This document shows, in pieces, positions 1 through 12,700 of a DNA stretch of 64,000 bases. Position 1 is the first letter of the stretch; every line of letters begins with the position of its first letter. The notes below the pieces were generated by a model. That model worked only from the letters and a program-made list of their open reading frames with translations. It was not told the origin of the DNA and did no database searches. Origin of the DNA: Lunularia cruciata (lineage: Eukaryota; Streptophyta; Marchantiopsida; Lunulariales; Lunulariaceae); contig OX419759.1 of the NCBI GenBank assembly GCA_948567375.1, positions 59,187,493-59,251,492 of the forward strand, written 5' to 3'. A program made the translations under genes and the position numbers.

Positions 1-505
1 GTGTCCACGTCAGTTATGTATATTGCCACGTTCACCGTTCTGGCACAATAATCTGTCGCTAGTGTACTTACAGCAAGACTTAACTTGCCACATCAGCTTG
101 TCACAGTCCTACGTCAGGCGGTGATTGTGAAGAATCCTCACCACAGAGCAACGAAACGTGACACCCTCTAATATTTCCGGAAGCTGCTTTGTCTACTCAC
201 GGGCTCTACGGGCTGTCCATTGCTCTACAGAGTGCAGTGGCTGGTGCAATCCATAGGAGAGCAATCACATTAGGTGATGTTTCTTCGGATGCTCCAATTG
301 TGTGTAGACGGTACGACTTGCATAGCTCGGATATCTTAGGTGCGGTAGGGCAGATTTCTCATACAGACTCTATTGGGGCTTAGCCCCATGTTACCTTTTT
401 TGTCTCTCCCTTGTACGGCTTGATGGGGTCTTCCCATCCTTCATTTTTCCTACGCGGTCGCCTCTATCCCTCACGGGCAATACACGAATTCTAAAAGCCC
501 CACAG
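1..505. other. left edge, no gene recognised
   Basis: No recognisable gene. A short open frame at 189-383 has no family signature. A stretch near 427-480 (a ggggtcttcccatcc core followed by a t-rich run and a gcc motif) resembles 3365-3420, so this is probably part of a dispersed repeat. The boundary at 506-507 is the TA target site of the mariner-like element to the right. Confidence 0.4.
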
Positions 506-601
506 TACTCCCTCTCTCTCCTTTTGTTTTTAGCTGACCATTTCGGCTCATTATTTTGATTGAATATGGGGGTTCTGATGCTGTTTACTCTTTTACTTGT
601 T

Positions 602-2463
602 TGATATTGCAGTTAGCGCTTGCTAAGTTATTTCCCTTGGGCATTCAAGATGAACAAGAAGACGTCTTTGATGAATCAATCTATCTTTGCTTTCAGGAGT
701 GATTTTATAACAGTTGCTGCCACCAACTTCCAAGTTTTAGATCATGCACAGTTGGTGGGTGAGGATATCTTATTCAAAGTATCATGGTCCAATGCCACAT
801 AGTATCTTGTCACCCAGTCGATGAGCTCATCGATCATCATTGCAGCCACTTTGTGCTGAAAAGACTGAATAGCATTGAAGTAGCCCAAATCCAACACATT
901 GGTGTCAAGGTTTTTTGGTAGCTGTTCCATCATCATCATCAAGATTGTGTTCTTTTACTTTGGTGGCAGCTTCACAGAAACTCATATTGTCTGGTTTGAA
1001 ATGAGGTCCTACATTATCGGCCTGAATGAACACCCTCTGCATAGTACCTTGAGTTTTGCGACCTGCTACAGGCCACTTGTTGTGAATGGCAACAAGCTCT
1101 TTGTCAATCATGTACTTGCGATAAACATCATGATCAACATAATCACCCTAGTACCATACTTGTCAAGCCATTTGTAGTGTCGCATCTAGATTGCTTGGAC
1201 ATTGGAGTTGCAGTGATAGTAGTTAGAGGTATTTTAGCAATCACTCATAGACTACTTTCTGACAATCAGATTTTGTGTTCGGGGTACTGACTTCATGGTG
1301 GGGCCCACCATCACTTTGTACCGTTTGCACCGTTGGGTGTGCCGTCGATGGGACCTTTAGGCTTTCAGACCTAGCTTGAGTCCAGGGATATTTTTTCAAA
1401 GTGCAGCTCTAGAGAGTTCAATTCTCTAATGTTGAGCCTTCGAGTTCCTGGCTATGGTGGACAGAGGCCGGCGAGCGTCACCTGGATTCTCTTAGCTAGA
1501 GTGGGTGTGGCTTGACTATGATCAGTGCACAGTTATTGGCAGTTCATAGAGTACTGATCTCATAAATCATAAATCAAGTACTGATCTGAGTTGAGTTGAT
1601 TTGAATGGTATAAATGAATTGGTTATTGTGGCACTTTAGGGTCTATGTATGACTTATGTGTGAGTTATGTGTCCATAGTGTATGATGCTGACAATGATGT
1701 ATGTTGTGTAGCAATGTATATATGCAGGACAAACTACAATGGGGGCAATGTTTGCTTGAACACTTGGTAGGCTCTTCGTAGACAAATGGGAAGAGGCTGA
1801 GTTTACCATCAAACAAATGGTTTTTATTGTGATAGTGACAAGGGCTAGGAATTGCTGTGGTGAACATTACCTTGGTAAGGAATCTTTTGCTTTTGATACA
1901 ACGCTTTAGAGATGGCTCATCATTTGTGAGATAATACTTCATGATGTAAAACCACTTCTTGTCGACATGACATGATTTTACATGTTGTTGAACAACTCAA
2001 TCTTGGGTCATTGATGATAGTTGCAAATGGGTCAAACAATACTAGATGTGTGCTTACTTGTTTTCCTTAGTAAAAAATGGTTTGACAACATATGAATGAG
2101 CTTGGATCTTGCATTCCTTAAGATAGGCTTGCATGACACTATATGTTTCACCCAAAGCATGCACCAAGGAACAAAGCAAAGATTACTGATTGATTGGGAT
2201 ATTTTTCATCTTATCGGTATCAATTTCAATCTTTTTGTGCCCAACACTTCCAGCCTTATGAGCCTTATGATTGACAACAATGCTGCCTTCTTGAAGAGAA
2301 CTTTGCACTTGATGCCACATAGAGCTGACTGTCTTGGTGCTGGTGCTAAATTTGCCGGCCGCTTCAACAAGGGTAGCATGTTTAAATTTTCCATTTTCAC
2401 TGCACGATAGCAGATGATGGTACATGGCTTGATGTTGATCATTGGTAAGCTCTTTGCTAGCAT
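602..2463 (-). pseudogene. mariner-like transposase, decayed and interrupted
   Basis: Reading 2463 to 602 on the minus strand gives plant mariner transposase blocks in order: an N-terminal helix-turn-helix region (starts MFNHYASKELTNDQ, about 2463-2183); the first catalytic Asp in VDKKWF (codon 1961-1963); the block ending KVMF and FPFVYEEPTK (about 1940-1770); then, beyond the inserted element, a KWP block and the second Asp in QADN (1016-1018), the third Asp in LDTNVLDLGYFN (903-905), and a C-terminal GGSNCYKIT...LECP block ending near 602. D2 to D3 spacing is close to the plant DD39D pattern. Several frameshifts and stops, plus the 571-bp insertion, make it non-functional. The family call is secure from the motif order. 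Confidence 0.85.
1161..1731 (+). mobile_element. short relative of element M (internal-deletion derivative or solo copy)
   Basis: Starts TGTCAAGCC and ends GCAGGACA, matching the two outer ends of element M (TGTCACGCC at 21873, GCACGACA ending 31668). Its order is segment a (1161-1430), then the start of the M leader (about 1431-1600, very similar to 22139-22297 and including the gttgagccttcg block), then about 25 unmatched bases, then segment b (about 1624-1731). It therefore looks like M with everything between the early leader and b removed. It lies inside the mariner transposase. Flanks TACT and AACT suggest a 4-bp target duplication with one mismatch. It is clearly older than M, with many C-to-T and G-to-A differences. 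A conventional solo LTR is the alternative reading. Confidence 0.75.
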
Positions 2464-2698
2464 AATGGTTAAACATTGTTACAAAATTGGCATTTAAAAA
2501 AAGATTAAGTGATTCCAAACTAGATGTTGTTCTTATAATTGAAAAACACTCAAAATTAAATTTAAGAACACTCAAAATTGAATTAGAAAACACTCAAAAT
2601 TGAATTTAGAGGGCTCATTCAAGAAAATCTATTTTTAGAACTATTTGTTAATTTACTTATTTTTTAAAGTGAAAAACTAAAACCAATTGGAGGGAGTA

Positions 2699-3627
2699 TA
2701 CATTAGGAGGTTTCAATTAAGAATTGATGAATTTTTATGGGCAGTGGATTGACATTTATAAGAGAAATTTACAATAATTATAAATCATTGTCTCTAAAAA
2801 TGAATCACTATTATAAAATGATTTAGGGGTGATGGAAAATGCTTAGGGTGTTTCAGCTTAAAAATTTATCATTGAATGATTGAGTTTGTTAGTGAGTCAT
2901 TACAAGAGGACTATGTGATAAGAAGATAAATTATTAGTGCAATATCCATACAATAGTGTTAGTGAGGTCATTACAAGAGTATTAAGTGACAATAAGAATA
3001 AAATTTAAGGTAATAATTATAAAAAAGGTTCCACATATGTGAAGAAGAGCATGTGAACCAAATTGTCAAGATAATAAAACTAGGAATTGTTATGCATAAG
3101 AGGAAGAACACGAGACAAAAAGTGAGGAAGAACAAACATTTGAAAATTCTTCCCCACTCCAAGATGGGTGAATTTGTTCACTTTCAAAACCATTTGATGA
3201 TTTTTCCCTAAGCTAGATAAGAGACAAATGAGTCAGATATTTTAATTTCTTTGTTGGAATTGATAGTCACATCCACCATCAAACCCAAACACAAACTCTT
3301 GAATGTCAAATAGAGGAAGAGTGCCACCAAACTTCCATTCTACAATTCCACAATACCATTTCTATGAGTGGGGTCTTCCCATCCTTTTTTTTCCAACACG
3401 GTTGCCTTTTTATCTTTTCTATGAGTGAATATTATAATTTTTCTCCTCATTTCATTTCTTCTTCCATTTCTCCTTGTGGTGAGTCACTTTTTGCGCTCCT
3501 TCCATCACCAAGATTCCAAGAGCTTCTTAAAATGGTGTTTTTGGTACCTAATGCGAGTGCAAAGTGAAGCACAACAAACATAGGTTCCAAATAAAAAAAG
3601 TAATAATAATAATAATTCCTCATTATT
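2699..3627. other. AT-rich stretch without genes
   Basis: No coding signature on either strand. It holds a short direct repeat (gtcattacaagag at about 2897 and 2968), a second copy of the ggggtcttcccatcc block (from about 3370) and a TAA/TAT microsatellite near 3600-3616. Confidence 0.4.
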
Positions 3628-4860
3628 ATGCAAAAATATTATATTTTGGAAGATTTGGAGCATTTCAATCAAATCCACAATGGTAATTCTAAAAAACTAA
3701 TGCAAAAAAGTATCACTTTTAATTACATTGCCACCTATCCTGTGTGGCATGGGAGAGGATTCATACCTTTGATGACAAGAGACAAATTGTACAAAAGTGT
3801 GCATGGTATATGAAGTCCTACAAGGATGCAAGAGCATTGAAGAACAATAGTACATGTGAAGTGCTCACAAACAAAGACTTATTAATGGGGATGGGGAAAT
3901 ACATGACAATTAAATCTTCCATGTCCTCACTAAAACCAATGGAATTTGATGTTTGGAGGTTGGGAAATATATCTATCCTTGCACCTCATTACTATTAGTG
4001 TTAGAGACAAGGCTCATATTTTGGATGGGATGTGGCTTGATGGGTATAATAGAGAAAAACTTCCCATAGAGGATAATTTGGTGAGGTTTCTCCCACATTG
4101 GCCTTGGATTCAATTATATTTACTTTTACTATCTTGAGTACACAAGGGCTACAAGAAAATTCTTTTCATGGGCTTGAATAGGAGAGCCGGGCTAGTTCAA
4201 GGTATGTCTCAAGAATACATGAAGATGCTCCAAGAATGCATGAAGGTGAAGATGTTACTCCATGGGTGATAACCAAAAGAACAAAGGAAAAGTTCCTATT
4301 CAAAGAAGCTAGAATAGAGGAAATTTGAAAAGTAAGAACAAAAGAGTAGATCATATCACAAAGAATGAAAGAGTGAAAGTGAATCCCAAAATCCCAAAAC
4401 AAGAGAAAGATCGCTAAAGTGAATCTCTAGGATGACACCTACCATTGCTAGGTTATTGTAGGATTTGGCTCATCAAGTAAATAGAAGAGCAAGTCAATAG
4501 AAGCTAGAGAGAGATGAAAAATAGTTAAATTGATGCTCAAAAGATAGCAAAGATGGAGAAGCCCAAGTACCTTATTGAAGCCAAGAAGATAAAAGTTGAG
4601 TTGGAGAAGATATCTTAGACCAAGAAAATATGATAGAGAAATACTTCAAATCAAGGAAAGAAATGAAAAATCTAAAATGTTTTTACTCAATGACTCTTGG
4701 ATTAGCAGGGACAAGAAAGATTCTAAGGGAATAAAGAGTATAATAACTACACTATCCAAGAAGATTCACAACAACATGGTGGTAGTAGTTACACAATTGA
4801 TCTTAAATTCCTAGCTATAGATTGCACCCCTTGTGCAAGTCAAAATGATAGTGACAATTA
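3628..4860 (+). pseudogene. decayed repeated gene-like segment, copy 1
   Basis: Unrecognised family. Short plus-strand frames (3628-3813, 3744-3998, 3946-4137, 4596-4814) line up in order with pieces at 8644-9720. Both copies share the stretch around gagagg-attc-ata-cctttgatgac / aaattgtacaa / gcatg-tatatgaa, a Lys/Glu-rich coiled-coil-like region, and a terminal CASxND-type peptide (CASQNDS at about 4831-4852, CASANDT at 9642-9662). Frames are broken many times. The charged coiled coil would suit the DNA-binding partner protein of a DNA transposon, but I have no motif that proves it. Confidence 0.4.
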
Positions 4861-6149
4861 TGAGATGTAAACCAATAAATGACAAATTTTCATACATGAT
4901 TTCATGAATTTCATACATTTTGATTATGAATTGCTTTTTTTTGTGTTATAAATTGCATTTGGTTTGGTTTGTGTCATAAAATGTATATTTCAAAATATAT
5001 GTTTCCCCAATCACATTGGGATGCAAACCAATTTAGCATTGATAAGTTTTTTGATTAATTCATTCCGTACTCCATTGACTTATCTCATCTCCTGTATCAA
5101 ATAATCCCAAACAAGCTAGAAGTCAAGAACAAGCAGGGAAGAAATGCAAAAAGGAACAAGTATGAACTTTTGAGTGAATTTTGCACAAAAATGCATTGTT
5201 GAAATGCATTGTTGTGTGCTTAGTCTACAAAATGTGTGTGGGTGTGATCACAAAAGAGGTGTAGGATGGAAGGTTTGTGTAGCAAGCATGGAGTGCAATG
5301 CAACAAAAGCTGCGATATCTGAAGTATGCACAATATGGATAGGGTGTGGTAAGAAGCCTCTTGAGAGTTAAATCAAACATAAGTTAAATCCACAAAAAAA
5401 GAATTTTTATAATATAAATTACAATGTAGGACTTGTGCTCACAAGCACAAGTGAACCAAAATGCCACTCTTATGGTTGAGTTTATTTATACATGTATTTT
5501 CATGAGTGAATATAACATGAGCATAATATAAGTAAAGCGTGAGTGAACCTAAATTCCACTCTTTAATGAGTTTATTAAGTGTCACTCTTTATGAGGTTGA
5601 GTTTATAGATTATGTAATCCATGGGTAGAATAGAGATACACAGTTTTTTTTACAAGTACTGATAAAAGAAAAACTGTCTAAACTTGAATGCACCATTATA
5701 CTATATATAGGCAAAAGCATAGGAAGGTGTGTTAAGTTATAAAAGGAAGATAACATATTATGGATGTATTAGGTGAAGACTCCTATAAAGTTACGTTAAT
5801 TCAAAAAAGATAATGAAGTAGGTGGAAGATGCAAAGCATGCCATGTGGAAGTTTCTTTGGCAAGTCCAAAATGGTTTAACATTTTGGAACCCATTATGAT
5901 AATTTCACTCATTTCACTCCTATGTTGATTAATGAAGCAATTTGAAATCCCATGATGAATTTGGATATGCTTTTATTAGAAAAATTTCTTCTCCTTCCTA
6001 TTGTTCCCATTTGCAAAATGGTGTAGGAGATGTTTGAGTGGTAAGCAATACTAAGGCATAACTATAATGGGAAAAGTAGAAAAATTGAGTGCAATTCCAT
6101 CCGAATGCAACAAATCAATAGATTGACAAGAAATAGAGGAGGTTGAACA
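4861..6149. other. AT-rich stretch without genes
   Basis: No supported gene. Around 5445-5600 there are imperfect local repeats of a gtgaacc-aaa-ccactctt-atg-gttgagttta unit. An open frame at 5174-5371 has no recognisable features. Confidence 0.35.
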
Positions 6150-6446
6150 ATGTAAACCATTTGTGTCTCAAGTCCAGATACAATTTCCAATTCTCAAAGT
6201 GAGAGTGTCAATCTCATTCCCAAAAACAAGGGTATTTCTTCTCTCTCAATTGGTAAATTTAAGGAGCTTTTGAAGAAGACTGTCTCATCAATGCCTCCCA
6301 CCACCACTCCTCCAACCATAATAAACAAAGCAAAGCTTGATGAGGATCAATTCCAAACGATAGCTCATCATTATACACAAATTATAGACTACTTGGAAGA
6401 TGAGGATCAATTTGTGCAAATTTAAGAGGGAATTGTAAAAATCTAG
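6150..6446 (+). pseudogene. gene-like fragment left of the Tigger insertion
   Basis: One plus-strand frame reads without stops for about 90 codons, from about 6150 to the TAA near 6422 (it contains SLSIGKFKELLKK and ends DEDQFVQI). It sits immediately left of the pogo/Tigger element, and the sequence to the right of that element (8644 on) belongs to the same repeated segment as 3628-4860. The Tigger copy therefore probably landed inside this older gene-like repeat. Product unrecognised. Confidence 0.35.
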
Positions 6447-6448
6447 TA

Positions 6449-8641
6449 CAGAGTTATCCCTTGATATAGTGATACCTTGTTATAGTGACTTCCTTGATAT
6501 AGTGATAGTATTTCTAGAACAATTGCAATTTGTATCGGAGACGATAGAAAATAGTGATAGGGTGTCATTATTTACCAATGGTGACAGATGGTGGCCACCC
6601 TAGTGCAGTGTCACTATATCAAGGAAGTGTGTTTATAGTGCAAAAAAGTCATGTGCAAAGAAGTTGGCATTCAAACTTTATTAAAAATGATCGTTTCTAA
6701 AGCTAGAAAAAGGACTTAGTAGAAGATTGCTTCATATTCTCCAACTTGGTGATGCTTTGGTCCTTTGCAAGACATTTTTGGAGCTGGTAAAGAGCCTGAT
6801 GCAAATCATTATTGACGGAAAATTTTGATGAGTATGATGACAAAGGCGCCAAATAGGATAGATAATTTAGCACGTCTTTGACACTTGCAAGATTAGTCTC
6901 AACTGAGACAAGATCCACAATATTGCCATTGTTGTCAGAATCAGTAGGCAGTATGAGGTTGCTAGACAAGATCAGAACACTCTTGATGATCTCAGTCTCA
7001 TCAATTTCTGAACTGTCTGTGGGTTCATCCTTGTCAAAGTCAGTCAATTTTGACATGTCTCCTATAATACCAAGCGAGTCCGCCAAGACATCATGCATTT
7101 GGATAGAGGACATCATATTAACTAGATCAACAACAACATTGTCATCTTTGCTAAAGGATGGAGCAAGGAAATCAATATTATTGTTGGAATTTGCAGCAAT
7201 GTCCAACGGTAGGACATTTGCCTTTAAGAAGCATCATCGGATGGTATTTTCAGAAATGTTATCATGGGCCTCCTGAAGCCAGTGAAGAACATTTTTCATA
7301 TGTGTGTGTTGGTTAATTGTAAAATGGTTCATGGGCATTTCATCATGTGAGCATTGCCACAACTTATATTCACTAAGTGGTGAGCAAAGCATTGCCTTGT
7401 GATACCTTACCTTTAGTGAGAAAATGATCCACTAATCTAGTGGTTGGCAATCGCTCATTGTGTTTGGTGGGAAAAATAGGATTGTAATTGCTTCAAAGGT
7501 GAATGACGTCTGTGCGGAACCTGCTATGTCCAACACTTTTGCAGCAAAGATGTGTGAGTTGCAATTGTCAAGTAGAATGTAGGAATGTGTTCACCTTCTT
7601 AATGCTTCTTGATTGATTCTATGGACAAGGTGCAACATAGAAGATCCATCTTGCCATGCCTTGGCCTGATGGTTATAAACTACATTGAATGTTTTGTTGA
7701 TGTCTATGCCTTTAAGAGTGCGAGGCTGTTTTGACTTCCTGATCACTTGACCGGTTAGTTTTTCATTGCATTCACAATTGAGGTGACCGTAATGTAATCT
7801 TTGCATTGCTTTACTCCCCAACCATCATTGTTAATGGTCACATATGTTCATGAAGATGTGGTGTGATGTTGGAGAGCAGTTTCATTGTATTCCAAATATC
7901 CTTCAATGGCATGTTTTCCAAATGCTTGTGAATATCAACATGCAGCCTGTCAATTGCTATTGTGTTTGTTAAATTATGCTCATTGCAATGTCACCTATTG
8001 GGAGTCCCCTTACAAGCAAGAAATTTTTGAAGCCATCCATTTGACGCCTTGAAGGCAACTAAATAATCCTTAAGCATGAGAGTAAAACCACCCTCATATT
8101 TGCTCAGTATTTTGTCTCAAAATTCTAGAGCCTTGGCCTAAAGGACCTCTCCGGTGACATTGAGATTTGGTGCGTTGATCTCAACTCAAACATGACATTG
8201 ATGCAGCATATTTTTGAGAGTGTTTGAGCTAGATGTCCTCAGGCTCTTTTTGGACCTGCTGATTGCTGACTTCTTGATCTCGGCCTTGATTAGTTCAGAT
8301 TTTTTCAAGATGTTGTTCACCATAGGCCATGACACTCTAAAGTGAAGAGCAGCTTCAACTTAGGACTTCCAAGCTTTGACAAAATTAACCACTTTCAACT
8401 TCTAACTCAGACTCATCCTTGCTCTACTTTTGCACTTCTTACTAGAGTTTGTCATCTATTTCAATTCTACTATAGGAGCATAATGCTTTATGAAATGAAT
8501 TGGGGTCCCCTCACAACAGACCAACAGTAGTTATCCGTCACAAAGAATGTCATAGAGTTGTACTTGTTATAGGGACACCCATGATATAGTGACACCTAGA
8601 TGCCACACCAATAGGTATCACTATATTGAGGGATAACTCTG
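6449..8641 (-). mobile_element. pogo/Tigger-like DNA transposon with intact termini
   Basis: Ends CAGAGTTATCCCTTGATATAG (left) and, read inward on the other strand, CAGAGTTATCCCTCAATATAG (right): two mismatches in about 28 positions including the GTGATACC that follows. TA flanks both sides (6447-6448 and 8642-8643), the pogo/Tigger target duplication. Subterminal copies of the tatagtgac / gatatagtgata motif occur at about 6470-6505, 6600-6625 and 8555-8630. The inside carries a broken DDE transposase on the minus strand. Length is 2,193 bp, right for a Tigger-size autonomous copy. Confidence 0.85.
6700..8340 (-). pseudogene. pogo/Tigger-type DDE transposase, decayed
   Basis: Minus strand, N terminus at the right. 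About 8340-8250 holds a helix-turn-helix-like piece (VSWPMVNNILKKSE); about 8060-7985 a CENP-B-type DNA-binding piece (FKASNGWLQKF); 7850-7590 a GVKQCKDYITV piece and then, in another frame, KLTGQVIRKSKQPRTLKG and NHQAKAW; 7590-7380 a DNCNSH block (second catalytic Asp) and a FFPPNT-QPLD block (third Asp); then a C-terminal region to 6703. This is the standard order for pogo/Tigger transposases. Several frameshifts and stops break the frame, so it is dead. The longest remaining frame, 6703-7206, is only the acidic C-terminal tail. Confidence 0.75.
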
Positions 8642-8643
8642 TA

Positions 8644-9720
8644 CATGACATCTACTCACATGGCTATTTACTTAGTGGGGTATGGTAGAGAGATTCCCTT
8701 CATCCATGATAGGTGAGAAACTGTACAAGAAGTATGCATGCTATATGAAATCATATAAAAAGGCAAGTGATTATGCATGACATGTGTCTTCATCTTGACA
8801 AGATGAATACTATGTCTTGAAACAAAGCAAAGTTTTTACCACCCATGCTTGTTAGTATGTAAATGAGGAACAATATTAATGTAGGTGAAAGTGTGGACCA
8901 TAGAAAGGAGATGTGGATCATTGTTGAGGAGGAGGAATATCTTGGATAAGAGGACATTCCTATTTCCACTACCACTACCACTACCACACAAGCATTTCCT
9001 CTTGATTCATTACTTGAGTCAGGTCCTTTTATTATCTTGAGTACCCAAGGAGTTGAGATATGTTTGGAAGACTATATATATGAGCTAGAAGAAGAGAGTT
9101 CTGATAACTCTAATCCAATTTCCTTCAACATGGATGAGATTAAAAAAGGAGAGAAAGAAGAAGTCAAGGATAAAGATCATGAGATGAAGCATAAGAGAGT
9201 AAAAAGGGAAAAAAAGGGAATTCAAAGATAACATCTATAGTTTCTTTTTCTCAAGATTTGGCTAAGATCACCACCATGAAGATGGAAACCATAGAAGCAA
9301 GAGATAGATGCAAATTAGCCAAAATTGAAGCACTCAAAACGGCCAAGATGGAGAACATTTGGATGAAACTAGAAGAACGAGTTGAGATAGAAAAGATTAA
9401 ACTTGGAGTAGAGAAGAAGTTATGTGAGCAAAAAAGTAGATCCAAGGCAAAAGAACTTGGATTCAAAGAGAGGAAAACAAAGTCCAAGAGATTCTACTCC
9501 ATGACCTTAGAATTAACCAAGCAAGGAAAGACCTTTGATGAGATAAGAAACATTATCATTATATTTTTTTAAGATAAATTCAAATCCTTACAAAAGTTTA
9601 AGCAACGATCCTAAATTTCTAATACCAGATAATAATAGCCCATGTGCAAGTGCAAATGATACTAGTAGAGACACTTTTATATAACTCTATATGAGTGATT
9701 GCAAACTTACTAAAAGTGAT
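8644..9720 (+). pseudogene. decayed repeated gene-like segment, copy 2
   Basis: Follows the Tigger element directly and parallels copy 1 at 3628-4860. Open pieces at 9037-9231 (acidic, then Lys/Glu rich) and 9258-9572 (long charged coiled coil) are better preserved than in copy 1. It ends with the CASANDT-like peptide at about 9642-9662. No family is recognised. Low-complexity charge makes the frame look more gene-like than it may be. Confidence 0.4.
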
Positions 9721-12700
9721 CATTCTGTTTTATTTTGAGTTTTATTCCAAATAAGTGTCCAATAAGTGAAGCCAATTTATGGAATGGTATACATTCATGT
9801 ATGCTTGTGTGCGTTGGATTGCATTGGGAACCATTATAGTGTGTGTTGGACTGCATGATATGTTGTATACTAGGGCACATTGGTATGCAATGTAGCATGC
9901 ACTAATGTATTCTTTATCTGGTCAAATTAAGGTGTGGATTCTAGTGTGCATAAAAGTGCATTAGGAATAGGCTTGGGTGTATGCTTCTTTGCACTTGTTG
10001 GGCTTGTATGCAAGGGTCCATGATAAGGTTGTGGGATGTAGTATTATGTGTGTTTGGTGTGAGCTTTGAATGATACAAGAAATTCATGGGAAATATCTCT
10101 TCCTTGAGTCATCTATTTTCTCTCTTCCCTACCTCTCTTTTGCTCTCCCTCAAAATTTCTTCCTGACTCTACTCCTTCTTTTGGCATCCTTAATGTCCTT
10201 CTAACTCTTGTGCCCTTGCAATTATCTCTCAAAATTCATCTCAAATTTCTCTTGTTGTCACAATGGTCTCTTGTTCTTTTTCCTTATTCATTGTCCTCAA
10301 AATCTCTTCTAACTACTTTGCCCTCTTCAACTATGTCAATTCATCCTCAAAAGTTCTCTTGGTTCTTGCCTTCACAAACTATCTCTTCTCCAACCTCCCA
10401 AACTCTCTCTAATATTATCCCTGCTCTTAGCAAAATAAATACTTGAGAATGTTCTTTTCTTCAACCTAGACCCTAATTTTATACATCTTCATTGGAGTGC
10501 CTCTCTCAATGTAAGGTTGAAAGAATCCTTAACATCCATGTCCTTTCCAAGGCACAATTTCTAAAATTGACAGTGATCTCTCACGTGACATCTAATAGAC
10601 ACCCATTTGATTGGGACTCTCACATGATACTTGGCATGGCCACAACCAATGCATACCAAGAACTATGGGGTTACTCCAACACACACCATGACCCCCTAAC
10701 ACACCATAAAAACCCCCCAATGCACACCTGCATATACCAAAAACATTTATGTTTTGAATCTTCCTATGTTCAACTCATACTATTGCACATAAGCAGATAG
10801 AAATGCATTCTATCTTGAACCTTCTAATAATTTCAAAACATATCATGCAAGAAAACATAATAAAATTTGAGAAAAACACAGAGTGCCAAATTTTTATTAC
10901 CTTGCATCTTCAAAGTATTTCTTCAAATATATCATGCAAAAAAAAGGATGATATTTGAGCAAACATGATGATGAAACATATTATGCAAGAAAACACAATG
11001 GCATCTGAAACAAACATGGAAGGCACATCTTTTTTTCTTCATGGAATTAAAAGTCCACTAGATTGTAGATTGAAAATAAGATAGTGACACAATACTCTAT
11101 TGTTAATTTCTTCTATGCCTTGTTAAAGACCACGTAGAAGAACATGGTCTATCCCTTCAATGAACCCACCATCTTCCTCAAACCATATATTGGAATGATA
11201 AATTAAAATTTAAGTAAAATTATACATATAAAGATCCACTTCAATAAATGACCATTTCTACTTGGATCCTTGAGTTGGACTTCCAATTCTCTTTATGAAT
11301 GCCAATGTGATTTTAGCACTCCTATAAAATGCTCATTTACTACACAATTTTGGGGTACATATTTGTTGAAAAGGCATTTGTACTCTCTTTGGGCTTTCTT
11401 GAAAGATTACACTAGGTGATTCATTGTGATGTAACTTAAATGGCCTAAGAAATATTCATTGCATGCAAAAGAGTTGAAACCTTCTCTACAATTCAATTCA
11501 CCCCATAATGGAGATTTCTTTAAGCAGATCATGTCATGACATGACCTTGGCATTCTCGTGAATACAACACAAAAAAGAGAGTTTTCATAATCAATATGAG
11601 TACCAAAATCAAATCATGATCGCTCTAAACAAACAAAAATGCATATCCAGAGCATATAATAAAAACACAACTAAAACTCACAATCCCTTACCTCCCATAA
11701 AATGTATTATTCTTCTTTTATCATCATAGATAAGATGCATACTAATCAAATAAAAGCTCTTGTGTCTATAATAAAATTCTCTATCCATTGTAGGTTGAGA
11801 TGCAAATGGAAATAATGTTTCATTTTCTAGTTCCTCTCAATTGAGGAATCCCTTTTGAGAAAATATTACTAATATTATTCTTCTTTCCTCACATTTTGGC
11901 CACTCCACCTTCCTCCTAAAAAAAGATAGAATGGCAATCATGACTTGGTTAGTGAATTCAATGGTTGATTTGTCACTAGTTCCACAATCTTCTATATTTG
12001 CTTCTGCTCTTGTACTACACACTATAGATTTTGCTATTTTCTCCTGGAGTTGTCTACAAATACTACACTACAACATATTTTTCTACTCTTGTGCATTAAA
12101 TTTCATTAAAAGGAAGGCCACAACTCATCCTTACTAGACCTAGATTATCCATCAATATCAATCATTTCCTTCAATATCATACCTTTTGTAACCCTAGCAC
12201 CACTCCTTATCAAAAGGTAGAGAGTAGAAAATGACATTGAAGGAAACTTGGAATCAAATTGGGAACCTTATGCTTCCACCAACAATTGGGGATCTCAGAT
12301 CTTGGAAATATCATGAGGAAGTAAAAAAATCTAAACCAAGTCTCAAGAACTTAAAAATGGAGCAATCAAGGACCTCATACATTGCAAGATATTGGGGACT
12401 GAAAATATTTGGACCAACAAGGAAGGTCAAAAAGGTCAAAAGCATAAACTCAAATCTAATAACTCAACTCATCAACAAACATTGAAGGTGGAAATTGCCA
12501 AACAACCATGTGTGATTCAAGTTTCAACTTTCAATTGAGTGCATCACATGCAATCCAAGTTTCAAATCTTGATGGAGGGAGTCATACTCTTAATAATGGA
12601 GAGATTATTAGATAAATTAATACTTAGGGAGGATCTTGTAAAAATAGGTAAAATTTTATGTGTCATGATTTTCATTGCCCTTAAAGCTTCATAGAATCCT

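Larger units (their letters stand above)
508..2696 (-). mobile_element. mariner-like (plant MLE/Stowaway-type) DNA transposon
   Basis: The right end reads GGAGGGAG then TA (2697-2698), and the left end reads TA (506-507) then CTCCCTC. CTCCCTCC-type ends flanked by TA are the hallmark of plant mariner-like elements and their Stowaway MITEs. The two termini share CTCCCTC and, after a seven-base mismatched stretch, a T-rich block. A decayed transposase fills the inside on the minus strand, and a 571-bp relative of element M is inserted at 1161-1731. Without that insertion the element is about 1.6 kb, short for the family, so internal sequence has been lost. Confidence 0.75.

Noticed and set aside
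189-383. Short open frame at the window start
   Set aside because: 64 codons without motif, upstream of a repeat; could be chance or part of an element cut by the window edge.
590-712. A 3' splice-site-like sequence (pyrimidines then gatattgcag) followed by an open stretch that looks like a host exon
   Set aside because: The stretch is the antisense of the mariner transposase C terminus (GGSNCYKIT...LECP), and it lies inside the element's termini.
10210-10446. Open frame rich in Ser, Leu and Pro
   Set aside because: It follows from a pyrimidine-rich stretch; no motif and no homologous copy in the window.
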